From: Planococcus plakortidis
Lineage (GTDB): Bacteria > Bacillota > Bacilli > Bacillales_A > Planococcaceae
DNA length: 64,000 nt
Reading direction: 5' to 3'
Assembly (NCBI RefSeq): GCF_001687605.2
Contig: NZ_CP016539.2
Span: 3,068,501-3,132,500, forward strand
Position 1 is the first letter of the stretch. Each line of letters begins with the position of its first letter. The notes beneath the pieces were generated by a model, which saw only the letters and a list, made by a program, of their open reading frames with translations, was not told the origin of the DNA and ran no database searches. The position numbers and the translations under genes were made by a program. This document shows, in pieces, positions 43,205-52,780 of the stretch.

Positions 43205-44443
43205 CTAACTTCCTTTGTTCGCTAATCGCCTTGCCCACAAAAGCAAAAGAATGACAAGGAGCAAGATAAACGCGAGGAAGAACCATCCGTAATTGAAATC
43301 ACCCGAAAGATCGACAATGTAACCGAATAATGGCGGGCCAATGATCACACCCCACGAACCGATCATTAACGTAAACCCGCTTGCGATTCCTGCTTGCTTG
43401 AAAGGCACAAGTTCTGTAGCCGCATTCATCCAAATTCCATTAAATCCGGAAATGCAAAAACCGAAAACGGCAACGACTGAAGCGACAGCCATAAATGAAA
43501 CTCCCACCGGAAGCCGGGTAACAATGAAAGCGACGCCGATTGACAAGGCGGCAATATAGACGAGGACAATCAAACGCTGTCCCTTGAATAGGGTATCACT
43601 GATAATTCCCCACGCTATCCTCCCGAGAGAACCGCTTACTTCTGACACAACCAGGAGCATGCCCGCTAACAACAGGCTGAGCCCGAGTTGTTCATAAGCA
43701 AACAAGACGATATACGTATTCAAGATCAATTGGCTCCCGCTCAAGCCCATGGCGGCGATGCTGAGAAGAACGAGTGGTTTATGGCGGAACATGTCGCCAA
43801 TTGATTCCTTTAAATAAGGCCAGCTCATTTTCCTATCTTGTTCAAGAGGCTCTGCGGAAGGCGGATCCCTGTAAAAACGATAAGCAAGCACGCCCGTTGC
43901 CATCAACAGGCCACATGCCGCCAGTAATGCCATGCGCCATCCCCACACCGCTGCCAGCGGCAATAGCAAAAGGGCCGATAGAGCCGACCCTAATGTAACA
44001 CCCATTTGCTTGATGCCCATCGCCGTTCCACGCTTTTGTTGGAACCAGTGCAAAATCCCTTTATTGGATGTCGGATGCATCGTGCCATAACCGACTCCCC
44101 CGATAACGACCATCAACAGTACAAAAAAATAATGGCTGGTGATGGCCATCAACATAAAAGCACCGCCAAGACCGAACGATAAATACAGCAATAAGCGTTT
44201 GGAGCCAATGCGGTCGACGATAAATCCTGCGGGGATGGAAGCAATGGATTGGCCGAGGAACAAGGCAGCCGGCAACATGCCGATCTGGGCCTTGGTCAGC
44301 GACAAATCTTCTCCGATCAATACCCCGAGCGGCGCCAGGCTCCGGCCGATGAATGCGACCATTACCTGGGCAACAAGCAGCCACCCAAGCATATGCCAGG
44401 GGTTGATTGATTTGAATGGTTTTATATGAGTTGAGTTGTCCAT
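43205..44443 (-). CDS. MFS transporter
   Basis: 412 residues, 12 hydrophobic helices, with the helix 2-3 loop DRIGSKRLL and GYGTMHPTSNKG near 115. It is similar in layout to organic-acid or sugar-acid transporters of the major facilitator superfamily. It lies within the eight-gene operon between the symporter and flavin reductase genes, so it probably moves the same or a related carboxylate. The ribosome site (GTGGCGA) is weak. Confidence 0.82.
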   Translation of the reverse strand: MDNSTHIKPFKSINPWHMLGWLLVAQVMVAFIGRSLAPLGVLIGEDLSLTKAQIGMLPAALFLGQSIASIPAGFIVDRIGSKRLLLYLSFGLGGAFMLMAITSHYFFVLLMVVIGGVGYGTMHPTSNKGILHWFQQKRGTAMGIKQMGVTLGSALSALLLLPLAAVWGWRMALLAACGLLMATGVLAYRFYRDPPSAEPLEQDRKMSWPYLKESIGDMFRHKPLVLLSIAAMGLSGSQLILNTYIVLFAYEQLGLSLLLAGMLLVVSEVSGSLGRIAWGIISDTLFKGQRLIVLVYIAALSIGVAFIVTRLPVGVSFMAVASVVAVFGFCISGFNGIWMNAATELVPFKQAGIASGFTLMIGSWGVIIGPPLFGYIVDLSGDFNYGWFFLAFILLLVILLLLWARRLANKGS

Positions 44444-44481
44444 TTGATCGCCACATTCTATTCAGCATTAAGAAAGCTGTT

Positions 44482-45978
44482 TTATGCCAAATCGATTTTT
44501 TTGAGTTCCGCTTCTTTTTCGACAGTAAGCGGCACAAGGTATGAACCGACAACAGCGATAAAGAAGTTAGCAGCGAGCCCGATGACGCCGCCGTGAATGC
44601 CAAACACCGTCTTATGGCCTGTCCATGTCAATACGCCTGCAATGATCGCACCGGCAAGCATGCCCCAGAATACAGGCTGTGCTGCCATGCGCTTCCAGTA
44701 AAGGCCCAAGACAAATGCCGGGAATACCTGGACGAGCAATTCGAATTTCAGCACGAAAATCTCGTACAGCGTTGCCGGTGGATTCCAAGCAATCCATAAC
44801 AACAAGCCGACCGCTAAGACACCGGTTACTTTCCCCACCATCACTTTTTTCTTTTCGGGAGCTTTCGGGTTGATAAAGCGGCCGTAGATGTCATTGGAAA
44901 CAATGGACGAAAAACTCAGTAGCACAGAGTCAGCCGTCGACACAATCGCTGCGACAATTGCCCCGAAGAAAATGATCATGACCCAATAAAAGAACCCATT
45001 AATGCCGGCGATTTCATTCGCCATCAACCCTACCAATTGTTCGGAACCCGCCGTGTCCAAATTCGGGATGAGCGCGATGCCCAAAATCCCGATGACAAAC
45101 ACCAAACCTGTCGTAATCGGCGGCATCCACGCCATGCGTGAGAACGAGCGTTTCAAGGTGCGTTCGCTGTCCGCCGCAAAGATCCGCTGCACGGCGTGAG
45201 GGTAAATAGCTGCCCCGAGACCTACCAATAACAACATACTGAACCAGTTAACCGAAGTCAGCATATCCGGCACGCCAAGTTTCGCAGGTTCATTCGCTGC
45301 GATGTACTGGGTTGCCGAAGAGAAATCTCCTCCAACCAAATAGACGGCACCAACCAAAAAGATGACAATCCCGACCATCAAGACCAAGCCTTGCATTACG
45401 TCAGTGAAAGCAACGGCTTTCATGCCGCCCAACCATTCGTAAATCAGCATGACCAGAACAAAGGCGATTACTGCCACTTGATAGGGAATCGTTCCTCCCG
45501 TCAAACTCGATGCGGCATGGCCGATTGCCACCAATTGTTCAAGCAGGTAGTTCCCAAGCCCCCAAAGCATAAGTACGACTGCCAGAATTGTCACCGCTTT
45601 CGATTTGAAACGATGCGATATCCAATCTGCAGGGGTAATGAAGTTCATTTTCTTCGATACGACATACATGCGTGGGGCGAAGAGCAAATAAACCCCGATT
45701 ATGATCGTCATGAATGAAATCGACTGCAGCCAGGAGAAGCCGGTGCGATAAGCAGTCGGTGCATAGCCAATAATAGTATTCCCGCTATACTGCGTGGCGT
45801 ATAGCGTAAAGAACAACGCCACAATCCCTAAATTTTTCCCCGCCAAGTAATAGTTGCTCAAGCTATCATGGAGCGTTTTGTCTCCACGGCCAGAGAAATA
45901 GCCGATTAACAGCATGACGATTGCGTAAGCTGATAGAATCAATACGCCATCCAGGCCTGCAAACACCAATTCACTCAT
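44482..45978 (-). CDS. Sodium:solute symporter (SSS family)
   Basis: 498 residues, about 13 helices. SSS family features are YYLAGKNLGIVALFFTLYATQYSGNTIIGY near the N-terminus (read in parts), GGMKAVAFTDVMQG near 185, and STADSVLLSFSSIVSNDIYG near 345. Relatives carry pantothenate, acetate, proline or other small molecules with Na+. It overlaps the DUF3311 gene by eight bases, a common pairing for this subfamily. In this operon the substrate is probably a carboxylic acid. Confidence 0.9.
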   Translation of the reverse strand: MSELVFAGLDGVLILSAYAIVMLLIGYFSGRGDKTLHDSLSNYYLAGKNLGIVALFFTLYATQYSGNTIIGYAPTAYRTGFSWLQSISFMTIIIGVYLLFAPRMYVVSKKMNFITPADWISHRFKSKAVTILAVVLMLWGLGNYLLEQLVAIGHAASSLTGGTIPYQVAVIAFVLVMLIYEWLGGMKAVAFTDVMQGLVLMVGIVIFLVGAVYLVGGDFSSATQYIAANEPAKLGVPDMLTSVNWFSMLLLVGLGAAIYPHAVQRIFAADSERTLKRSFSRMAWMPPITTGLVFVIGILGIALIPNLDTAGSEQLVGLMANEIAGINGFFYWVMIIFFGAIVAAIVSTADSVLLSFSSIVSNDIYGRFINPKAPEKKKVMVGKVTGVLAVGLLLWIAWNPPATLYEIFVLKFELLVQVFPAFVLGLYWKRMAAQPVFWGMLAGAIIAGVLTWTGHKTVFGIHGGVIGLAANFFIAVVGSYLVPLTVEKEAELKKIDLA

Positions 45979-46231
45979 TTAGTTTCCCCCTCTTCTCCGC
46001 TTCTTCCTCATCTTCTACAATATTCCACTCCCTCAACGTCACCCAACTCAAGAAGCCGCATAAAATCAGTGAAAATGCGACAATGATCAAAGCCCAATAA
46101 GGAACACCGAAAATCAAAGGTTCATATGAGCCGATCGGCAAATACCATGGGACATTTCCGATAACGATCAACAATAAAGCGATCCAAATCCATTTTTTTC
46201 GAATCGGCTCTTTAATTTGCTTTTTCTCCAT
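45971..46231 (-). CDS. DUF3311-type small membrane protein
   Basis: 86 residues with two hydrophobic helices (about 14-32 and 41-63) and a charged C-terminus. Small proteins of this kind are encoded directly before SSS symporters and are thought to be accessory subunits. The stop overlaps the symporter start by eight bases. It has a good AAAGGAG site. Confidence 0.8.
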   Translation of the reverse strand: MEKKQIKEPIRKKWIWIALLLIVIGNVPWYLPIGSYEPLIFGVPYWALIIVAFSLILCGFLSWVTLREWNIVEDEEEAEKRGKLNE

Positions 46232-46276
46232 ATCCGAAGCTCCTTTTAATTGCTGTATTTTGAACTTTTCTCATCA

Positions 46277-46879
46277 TTACAAGCTATAGTAAAGACGATG
46301 TTGCTGCTCAAATGCATCGATTTGTTCCTCGTGCCGGATCGTTGCGGAAATCTCGTCCATTCCCTCAAGCAGCATATGCTTTCGGTAGTCGTCTACTTCA
46401 AAATGCTTTGTCATGCCGTTGGAATCCCGAATTTCCTGCAATTCCAAATCTACCGTCAAGGTGTACTCGGGCTGTGCCGCAACCTTGCTAAACAGTTCTT
46501 CTATCTGTTCTTTAGGCAATCGGATTGGCAAAATGCCATTCTTGAAGCAGTTATTATAGAAGATATCCGCGAAAGAAGAAGCCAAAATCACACGGAATCC
46601 ATAGTCTTCAATTGCCCAAGGCGCATGCTCGCGCGACGAGCCGCAGCCAAAATTATCGCGTGTCAGCAAAATAGTGGCGTTACGGTAGGGTTCACGGTTC
46701 AGAATGAACTCTTCGTTTTCAGTTCCATCTCTATTGAAACGCCAATCATAAAAGAGGAATTGCCCGTAGCCCCTTTTTTCGATACGCTTCAGAAATTGCT
46801 TTGGAATGATGGCATCTGTATCAACATTGGCACGGTCGAGCGGCATCAACGTTCCCGTATGAGTTTTCAGCGCTTTCAT
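46277..46879 (-). CDS. leuD: 3-isopropylmalate dehydratase small subunit-like (LeuD family)
   Basis: 200 residues, the swivel domain of aconitase-type dehydratases. Typical features are [16 protein letters not shown] and [18 protein letters not shown], and C-terminal [16 protein letters not shown]. The start overlaps leuC by four bases. No leuA or leuB is present, so this pair is outside a leucine biosynthesis operon. LeuCD-type enzymes also act on citraconate/(R)-citramalate and dimethylmalate, which fits the catabolic neighbours. Confidence 0.9.
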   Translation of the reverse strand: MKALKTHTGTLMPLDRANVDTDAIIPKQFLKRIEKRGYGQFLFYDWRFNRDGTENEEFILNREPYRNATILLTRDNFGCGSSREHAPWAIEDYGFRVILASSFADIFYNNCFKNGILPIRLPKEQIEELFSKVAAQPEYTLTVDLELQEIRDSNGMTKHFEVDDYRKHMLLEGMDEISATIRHEEQIDAFEQQHRLYYSL

Positions 46880-48300
46880 CGTGTCACTCCTTCCCCGGTT
46901 CTAAGCGGCCAGCCCCGGACATCGGTAAAGCGGCCGGTGATTGCAGCTGCCGCAGCCATCGCCGGGCTGACCAAATGGCTTCTCGACTGGCGCCCTTGCC
47001 GGCCTTCGAAATTACGGTTGGAAGTAGAAGCTACCCGGTCTCCGGGCTTGGCGATGTCTGGATTCATGCCGAGGCACATGGAGCATCCCGCTTCCCGCCA
47101 CTCAAATCCAGCGTCTATGAAGATACGATCCAGGTTCTCTGATTCCGCTTGTGCTTTGACTGCCTGTGAACCTGGAACGACCAGTGCCCGAATGCCGTCT
47201 TTTACGCTGTAGCCATTTACGATAGCTGCCGCTTCCCGCAAATCTTCAATGCGGCCATTCGTGCACGAGCCGATAAAGACCGTATCGACCTCGATGTCTT
47301 GGATTCTTACGCCTGGCTCCAGCCCCATATAAGCCAAAGCGCTTTCTGCAATTTTCCGTTGTTCCAAAGACAGGTCTTCCAGTGGCGGCACTTGGCCGTT
47401 TACGGAAACGACCATGCCGGGGTTTGTTCCCCATGTCACTTGGGGCTCTACTTTGCTGCAATCGAATTCCACCACTTTGTCGAATACCGCATCCACATCA
47501 CTGAACAGATTTTCCCATTCTGCTTGCGCTTGTTCCCATTGGTCACCTTCCGGAGCATAGGGTTTATCTGACAAATAGGCGAATGTCGTGTCATCCGGTG
47601 CGATCATGCCTGCCCTTGCGCCGATTTCAATCGACATATTGCAGACGGTCATCCTTTCTTCCATCGACAGCTTGCGGATAGCTTCGCCGCGATATTCAAT
47701 TGTGTAACCGGTTGCAAAATCATGCCCGTATCGCCCGATCAACGCCAAGATCAAATCTTTAGCGGAAGCGCCGGTGGGCAATTGCCCTTGGAATTCAATC
47801 GCCATCGTTTTGGATTTGCTTTGCTTCAAGGTCTGTGTGGCAAGGACATGTTCAACTTCGCTCGTGCCGATGCCAAAAGCCAATGTGCCGAATGCCCCGT
47901 GCGTCGCGGTATGGCTGTCTCCGCAGACGATTGTCTGCCCTGGCTGAGTCAATCCGAGTTCGGGCGCGATGATATGGACGATGCCTTGCTGTTTATGGAA
48001 AAGATCGAAAAGTTTGATGCCGAAGTCTTCGCAGTTTTTACGCAACGCCTCTACTTGCTTTTGCGCAACTTCATCTTCAAAAGGCTGGTCGCGGTTAAGA
48101 GTCGGTATGCTATGGTCCATAGTCGCCAAAGTCCTGTCTGGCCTGCGCACGTTCCTGCCCGCTTGCCTTAATCCGTCGAATGCTTGCGGTGAAGTCACTT
48201 CGTGCACTAAATGTAGATCGATATAAAGAATGTCCGGTTGCTCTGGCTGTTGGGCCACTACATGCCGGTCCCAGATTTTTTCATATAAAGTCTTTCCCAA
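46876..48300 (-). CDS. leuC: 3-isopropylmalate dehydratase large subunit-like (LeuC family)
   Basis: 474 residues, the [4Fe-4S] subunit. Features are [14 protein letters not shown] (about 130-143) and the cluster cysteines in [12 protein letters not shown] near 350 and CSMCLG near 410. The TTG start at 48300 lies nine bases behind AAGGAG. With LeuD it hydrates or dehydrates 2-alkylmalates. Here it is placed after a CoA transferase gene and before carboxylate transporters, suggesting hydration of citraconate or a related acid to (R)-citramalate; that is inference. Confidence 0.92.
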   Translation of the reverse strand: MGKTLYEKIWDRHVVAQQPEQPDILYIDLHLVHEVTSPQAFDGLRQAGRNVRRPDRTLATMDHSIPTLNRDQPFEDEVAQKQVEALRKNCEDFGIKLFDLFHKQQGIVHIIAPELGLTQPGQTIVCGDSHTATHGAFGTLAFGIGTSEVEHVLATQTLKQSKSKTMAIEFQGQLPTGASAKDLILALIGRYGHDFATGYTIEYRGEAIRKLSMEERMTVCNMSIEIGARAGMIAPDDTTFAYLSDKPYAPEGDQWEQAQAEWENLFSDVDAVFDKVVEFDCSKVEPQVTWGTNPGMVVSVNGQVPPLEDLSLEQRKIAESALAYMGLEPGVRIQDIEVDTVFIGSCTNGRIEDLREAAAIVNGYSVKDGIRALVVPGSQAVKAQAESENLDRIFIDAGFEWREAGCSMCLGMNPDIAKPGDRVASTSNRNFEGRQGRQSRSHLVSPAMAAAAAITGRFTDVRGWPLRTGEGVTR

Positions 48301-48313
48301 AACCCATCACTCC

Positions 48314-49561
48314 TTAAATGATTTCGCGCTCCTCCAGCTCTTTCAGTTTTTCTTCGCCATATTCCAATATTTTTCCGTATATGAGTGCATTGTCTTTTCC
48401 TGCACGCTCCGCTCCTACATGTTTCACTTCTCCAGGCGTCCGGCTCAATTTCGGTACAACTCCCGGCATCGGGAATTCGCCGAGAGTCGGATGTTCCCGT
48501 TTGATGATCATTTCGCGTGCTTCATAATGGGGGTCTTCGACAATATCTTTGGCGGTGTAGATCAATCCCGAAGGCACGCCTTTTTCCGCCAGGATTTCGA
48601 GCGCTACTTGTGTGTCTTGTGTTTTCGTCCAAGCTTCGATGAGTTCATCCAGTTCAGTCATATTCTCGCTTCTGGCGTGATGGGTATTGTATTTCGGGTT
48701 ATCGAACAACTCGGGCTCGCCCATCGCTTCGCATAGACGCTTAAAGACTCCGTTTGCATTGGCGCCGATGACGATGTACGTATCGTCTTTAGTTTTATAA
48801 ATATTAGAAGGTGCGACACCCGGTAGGATATTGCCCATCCGTTCGCGCACATAGCCTGCCAGCAAATAATCCGGAATCGTGCTTTCCATGACTGAAAAGA
48901 CCGATTCGTAAATGGCCGTATCGACCACCTGCCCTTTTCCGGAATGGTGGCGTTCATGAAGTGCAGTCAGCGTTCCGATGGTCGCAAATAATGCAGCGAG
49001 CGTATCTCCAATGGAAATCCCGATGCGTGAAGGCGCCCGATCCGGAAAGCCAGTGACATTCCGGATGCCACCCATCGCTTCGCCGACACTGCCGAATCCA
49101 GCTCTTTCTTTATAAGGACCTGTCTGGCCATATCCAGATGTTCTCGTCATGATGAGGCCTGGGTTGATTTCAGCCAATTGTTCATAGGAAAGATTCCATT
49201 TCTCCATCGTTCCAGGACGAAAGTTCTCGATGATGACGTCGGCATTTTTCACCAACTCCTTGAAAATCTCCTGGCCTTCCGAAGTCCGTAAGTTCAAGGT
49301 GACCGATTTTTTATTGCGCGACTGGATCGGCCACCATAGTCCTTCCCCATCTTTTTGTTGTCCCCACTCACGCAGTGGATCCGTTTTGTCAGGCGCCTCA
49401 ATTTTTATGATTTCGGCGCCGAAGTCTCCGAGCATCCTTCCTGTGAATGGACCTGCAAGCAATGTGCCCAGTTCCAGTACCCTGACGCCTTGCAACGGCA
49501 GCCTGCTTTCTTCTTGTTGTGGTTCGCCCTGAATAGCGCTCGACTCTTTTAGATTTGTCAT
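48314..49561 (-). CDS. Class III (CaiB/BaiF) CoA transferase
   Basis: 415 residues. The start LPLQGVRVLELGTLLAGPF and GADVIIENFRPGTMEKW-type region (here NADVIIENFRPGTM) are typical, and the catalytic Asp lies in SIGDTLAALFA near 170. Class III enzymes move CoA between carboxylic acids through an aspartyl anhydride. In Chloroflexus the succinyl-CoA:D-citramalate CoA transferase belongs here and is paired with an HMGL-type lyase, as in this operon. ATG 49561 follows GGGGGTG. First gene of the operon, with a GntR-type operator touching its 5' side. Confidence 0.88.
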   Translation of the reverse strand: MTNLKESSAIQGEPQQEESRLPLQGVRVLELGTLLAGPFTGRMLGDFGAEIIKIEAPDKTDPLREWGQQKDGEGLWWPIQSRNKKSVTLNLRTSEGQEIFKELVKNADVIIENFRPGTMEKWNLSYEQLAEINPGLIMTRTSGYGQTGPYKERAGFGSVGEAMGGIRNVTGFPDRAPSRIGISIGDTLAALFATIGTLTALHERHHSGKGQVVDTAIYESVFSVMESTIPDYLLAGYVRERMGNILPGVAPSNIYKTKDDTYIVIGANANGVFKRLCEAMGEPELFDNPKYNTHHARSENMTELDELIEAWTKTQDTQVALEILAEKGVPSGLIYTAKDIVEDPHYEAREMIIKREHPTLGEFPMPGVVPKLSRTPGEVKHVGAERAGKDNALIYGKILEYGEEKLKELEEREII

Positions 49562-49587
49562 ACGTGGCACCCCCATCTATTTTTTGC

Positions 49588-49599
49588 ATTGTATCCAAT
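49588..49599. promoter_or_regulatory. GntR-type operator, copy 1 (imperfect)
   Basis: ATTGTATCCAAT differs by one base from the 12-bp palindrome ATTGTATACAAT seen at 49727. It lies 27 bases before the CoA transferase start, within the expected leader. Confidence 0.5.
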
Positions 49600-49726
49600 T
49601 TATTCGTTTGCGCATCCTCTGCATGGAATAAAAAACAACGCACCACCTTAAGATGCTTTACTGCGACGCATACTTGCCGGACAGAATAAATTTTCGGATA
49701 ATTAGCAATTGATAAAAAAATAACAC

Positions 49727-49738
49727 ATTGTATACAAT
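49727..49738. promoter_or_regulatory. GntR-type operator, copy 2
   Basis: Perfect palindrome ATTGTATACAAT in the middle of the divergent spacer between the CoA transferase operon and the gntR gene. The TGTATACA core is typical of FCD-type GntR proteins. Confidence 0.7.
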
Positions 49739-49842
49739 ATGGTCAACAAACATTTTGGGTACTATTGACTTATTTTTTAAATCCTTTGTAAAATAGCGAA
49801 AATTCAATTAGAGAAATATGTTCATTTGTTTCAAATTAATAT

Positions 49843-49854
49843 TTTGTATACAAT
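49843..49854. promoter_or_regulatory. GntR-type operator, copy 3
   Basis: TTTGTATACAAT, with the perfect core TTGTATACAA, lies 19 bases before the gntR start, so the regulator probably controls itself. Confidence 0.7.
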
Positions 49855-49872
49855 AAATTGAGAGGTGTTAAA

Positions 49873-50544
49873 ATGAACGCATATGAAATGATTAAAAATG
49901 AAATTATTATCGGCAAACTGCCACCCGGCAAGCGTTTGACGGAAGAAGCATTGGCCGAGCGCCTGCAAGTTAGCAGGACCCCAGTGCGGGAAGCTATCAA
50001 ACAATTGGAATCCGATGGCCTTATCACGCCTTTTCAACGACGAGGGTATGTTGTTCGGGAGTTCACCATCCAAGACATCCGCCAAATCTATAATGTGCGG
50101 GCGCTCCTGGAAAGCCACGGGACGAGTGAAGCCGCGCTTTACCGGACGGATGAAGATCTTGAAAAAATCCACAATAAAAACTTAGCTTATGAAAAAGCCA
50201 TCAACGAATTGAACCACGAAGACATTTATTCGATCCGCAGCTTGCAGCAAGCCAACCAGGCATTTCACGAAGAAATCTACAAAGCCACCAAAAATGAGTA
50301 TTTGATGTCGCTCATTTCCAAAGTGGTGGTGGTGCCGCTTATCTTCCGTTCCTTCTATTGGTACAATGAAAGCCAATTGATGCGCTCACTGGATGTCCAT
50401 AACACCATTTGGAAAGCCATTGAAAACCAAGAACCAGAGCGGGCGAAGATTGCGATGCAAGAACATATTTACCAAGGGCGGGACGATGTCTTGAAACAAC
50501 TGAGCGACCCTGAATTGGAGATATGGAAAGAGAATATGCAATAA
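49873..50544 (+). CDS. GntR-family (FCD) transcriptional regulator
   Basis: 223 residues. The N-terminal winged helix contains GKLPPGKRLTEEALAERLQVSRTPVREAIKQLESDGL (read in two parts), and a helical FCD ligand domain follows (about 75-215). It is divergent from the eight-gene CoA transferase operon; TTGTATACAA-type palindromes sit before both. It probably represses the operon until a carboxylate or CoA ester binds. ATG 49873 follows AGAGGTG. Confidence 0.92.
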   Translation: MNAYEMIKNEIIIGKLPPGKRLTEEALAERLQVSRTPVREAIKQLESDGLITPFQRRGYVVREFTIQDIRQIYNVRALLESHGTSEAALYRTDEDLEKIHNKNLAYEKAINELNHEDIYSIRSLQQANQAFHEEIYKATKNEYLMSLISKVVVVPLIFRSFYWYNESQLMRSLDVHNTIWKAIENQEPERAKIAMQEHIYQGRDDVLKQLSDPELEIWKENMQ

Positions 50545-50570
50545 CTTTTATCGTGAGGAAGTAATCTAAA

Positions 50571-50610
50571 CCCCAAAAAGAGGCAGCACAGTGCTGCCTC
50601 TTTTTTGGGG
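50571..50610. terminator. Terminator after gntR
   Basis: CCCCAAAAAGAGGCAGCAC with its complement around a two-base loop, ending TTTTTTGGGG. One of the strongest hairpins in the window, directly after the GntR gene. Confidence 0.9.
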
Positions 50611-50961
50611 TTAGTTATAATCCCGATCCGTTTCAAATTCACGGCATGTATCATATACTTTTTCATCGCCTTCAAATGCGGCCAACTCACTCGTTACGTA
50701 AAATTTCTCTTCATCAGCCCACATTGTGCTGGTGAATTCCAAGCGTGTCTGCCAGTCCCCACGCCCAAGCGTCAATGTCCAATCGCAAACTACTTTCGCG
50801 GATAGTGGGTCTCCTTCTGTGATCCGAGAAATCTTCCAATATCCATTCACTAATAACAAGCAATGGTTTATATCCGTGACATCGTCCAGATGAAAGTGGG
50901 TTGACGAAATAGCTTTGATTTCCGGAAATACGCCAATATCTCGGGTGCATTTCCGGATTTT
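50611..50961 (-). pseudogene. C-terminal fragment of a CocE/NonD-type hydrolase
   Basis: An open frame without a credible start, closed upstream by TAA at 50962-50964. Its peptide (LSAKVVCDWTLTLGRGDWQTR, AFEGDEKVY, ending ETDRDYN) resembles the last about 110 residues of CocE/NonD (S15) acyl hydrolases, whose catalytic domain is missing here. It is best read as the remnant of a deleted gene. Confidence 0.55.
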
Positions 50962-51350
50962 TTATATCACAATAATTATATTGCCTGAAATAGCATTTAT
51001 CCATCTAAAAGAGAGAAAATAGCATCTAAAACAGAAAATTTTAGAATAGTTGAAATTCTTCTTCCACTGATTCTTAAAACCGCATGGTTACAAGGTTTCG
51101 GACTGTCGATTTCTCTCTCAAGCACAGAATCTCTCCTTTAAACTAGAAAATTCCTCTCTCAGTGAAAAATGAGCAAATATTCCCAAGCTAATTTGGACTT
51201 TTCTGAAAACGCTTACTTTAATTTCCCTATTTTATTCCTTTTTCATTAAAAAAGAGCGATTTTCACTCACTTCATCGGGTAAATCTATAACTCCACTTAA
51301 TACGAATATCATATTTTTATCAAATAAGTTTTTCAATTCAGAAAATTAGT
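50962..51350. other. Intergenic region before the OFA transporter
   Basis: AT-rich spacer of nearly 400 bases. I see no gene, RNA motif or repeat in it apart from several TCTCTC/CTCTCA-rich stretches around 51110-51170. Confidence 0.5.
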
Positions 51351-51379
51351 TTGTCGAAATAGTGAAAACCATGTATTCT
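51351..51379 (+). promoter_or_regulatory. Promoter of the OFA transporter gene
   Basis: TTGTCG (51351-51356), a 17-base spacer and TATTCT (51374-51379), 40 bases before the start codon. Confidence 0.5.
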
Positions 51380-51419
51380 CTAGAAACAAGTTCTACGAAA
51401 CAAAGGAGGAATTTCACTT

Positions 51420-52703
51420 ATGAAGACAAACAAAAACAGATGGCTGATTGCGTTATCCGCCATCGCGATCCAATTGTCGATCGGAGCGGCTTATGCCTAC
51501 AGCGTCTATACGAAACCCATCAGTGAAACAATGGGCTGGTCCCCAACAGAAATCACTTACGCCTTCACGATCATGATGGCACTCGGCGGGATTTCCGCTG
51601 CGTTCTTCGGCGGCTTCGTCGAAAAGAACGGGCCCCGTAAATCCGCCATGGTCGCCGCTTTCTTGTTCGGCCTCGGACAAGCGGGCGCTGGCTTTGCAAC
51701 GCAAATCGATTCACTCGTACTGTTCCTGCTTACATACGGATTCATGAGCGGGATGGGGCTAGGGGTCGGGTACATCGCGCCGATCTCGACACTCGTCAAA
51801 TGGTTCCCTGACCGCCGTGGGCTCGCGACGGGCATGGCTGTCATGGGCTTTGGCGCCGGCGCCCTCATCACTGCACCGGTCGCTGCGAGTTTGATCGCGT
51901 CAGTCGGCGTGACAACTACTTTCTATATTCTCGGAATCAGTTACTTCATCCTGATCTCACTCGGCGCTTCCTACATCGCACCGCCGCCTGAAGGCTTCAT
52001 GCCTAAAGGAATGGAAGCGGATCTTGCTTCCGGCAAGAAGGTCATGAAAAAGGATTTGGCACAATTGACCGCTAAGGAAGCCGTGAAAACACGCCGCTTC
52101 TGGATGCTGTGGACGATGATGCTCATCAACGTCAGCGCCGGCATCATGATCATTTCGGTCGCGTCCCCGATGGCACAGGAATTGGTCGGCTTGACGGCAG
52201 CCGGTGCCGCGACACTTGTCGGCATCATGGGTATCTTTAACGGTGGCGGACGGCTCGGCTGGGCCGCGATCTCCGATTATATCGGGCGCCCGACTGTATT
52301 CATGATGTTCTTCATCATCCAGATCGTCGCTTTCGTTATGCTTCCGGGCATCACGAACGTCATCATTTTCCAAGTATTCATTTTGCTGATCGTGTCATGC
52401 TATGGCGGCGGTTTCTCGAACTTGCCTGCCTTCATCGGCGATATGTTCGGCACAAGACAGCTTGGCGCCATCCACGGCTATTTGCTGACGACTTGGTCTC
52501 TCGGCGGCATTATCGGGCCGGCGATCGTTTCACAAGTCTATTCCGCAACCAACAGCTATGTGCCGGTTTTCTATATTTTCATCGGATTGATTTCCGTTGC
52601 GCTCGTCTTGTCCATCTTGATTCGCATCGACATCCGCCGCGTGGAACGCAATTATGAAAAAGACGACAAGGTCCAAGCAACCCAACAAACTGTTTCTTCT
52701 TAA
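51420..52703 (+). CDS. OFA-family MFS transporter (oxalate/formate antiporter-like)
   Basis: 427 residues, 12 helices. Typical OFA features are QLSIGAAYAYSVYTKPI in helix 1, GGISAAFFGGFVEKNGPRKS after helix 2, and a long central loop. The family includes the oxalate:formate antiporter OxlT and E. coli YhjX (pyruvate-responsive), so a small carboxylate such as oxalate, formate or pyruvate is likely. AAAGGAGG precedes the ATG. Monocistronic, with its own promoter and terminator, beside the proposed citramalate operon whose end product is pyruvate. Confidence 0.88.
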   Translation: MKTNKNRWLIALSAIAIQLSIGAAYAYSVYTKPISETMGWSPTEITYAFTIMMALGGISAAFFGGFVEKNGPRKSAMVAAFLFGLGQAGAGFATQIDSLVLFLLTYGFMSGMGLGVGYIAPISTLVKWFPDRRGLATGMAVMGFGAGALITAPVAASLIASVGVTTTFYILGISYFILISLGASYIAPPPEGFMPKGMEADLASGKKVMKKDLAQLTAKEAVKTRRFWMLWTMMLINVSAGIMIISVASPMAQELVGLTAAGAATLVGIMGIFNGGGRLGWAAISDYIGRPTVFMMFFIIQIVAFVMLPGITNVIIFQVFILLIVSCYGGGFSNLPAFIGDMFGTRQLGAIHGYLLTTWSLGGIIGPAIVSQVYSATNSYVPVFYIFIGLISVALVLSILIRIDIRRVERNYEKDDKVQATQQTVSS

Positions 52704-52712
52704 AACGCATGA

Positions 52713-52753
52713 AATCCCTGGAAAAGGAGTTCCTTTTCCAGGGATTTTTTTGT
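52713..52753 (+). terminator. Terminator of the OFA transporter gene
   Basis: AAATCCCTGGAAAAGGA and its complement around a two-base loop, then TTTTTTTG. Confidence 0.9.
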
Positions 52754-52780
52754 TTTCTTCTATTATGAAACAATTCAACT

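Noticed and set aside
46876..48300. Leucine biosynthesis operon
   Set aside because: leuC and leuD are present without leuA or leuB and are embedded among CoA transferase, lyase and transporter genes.
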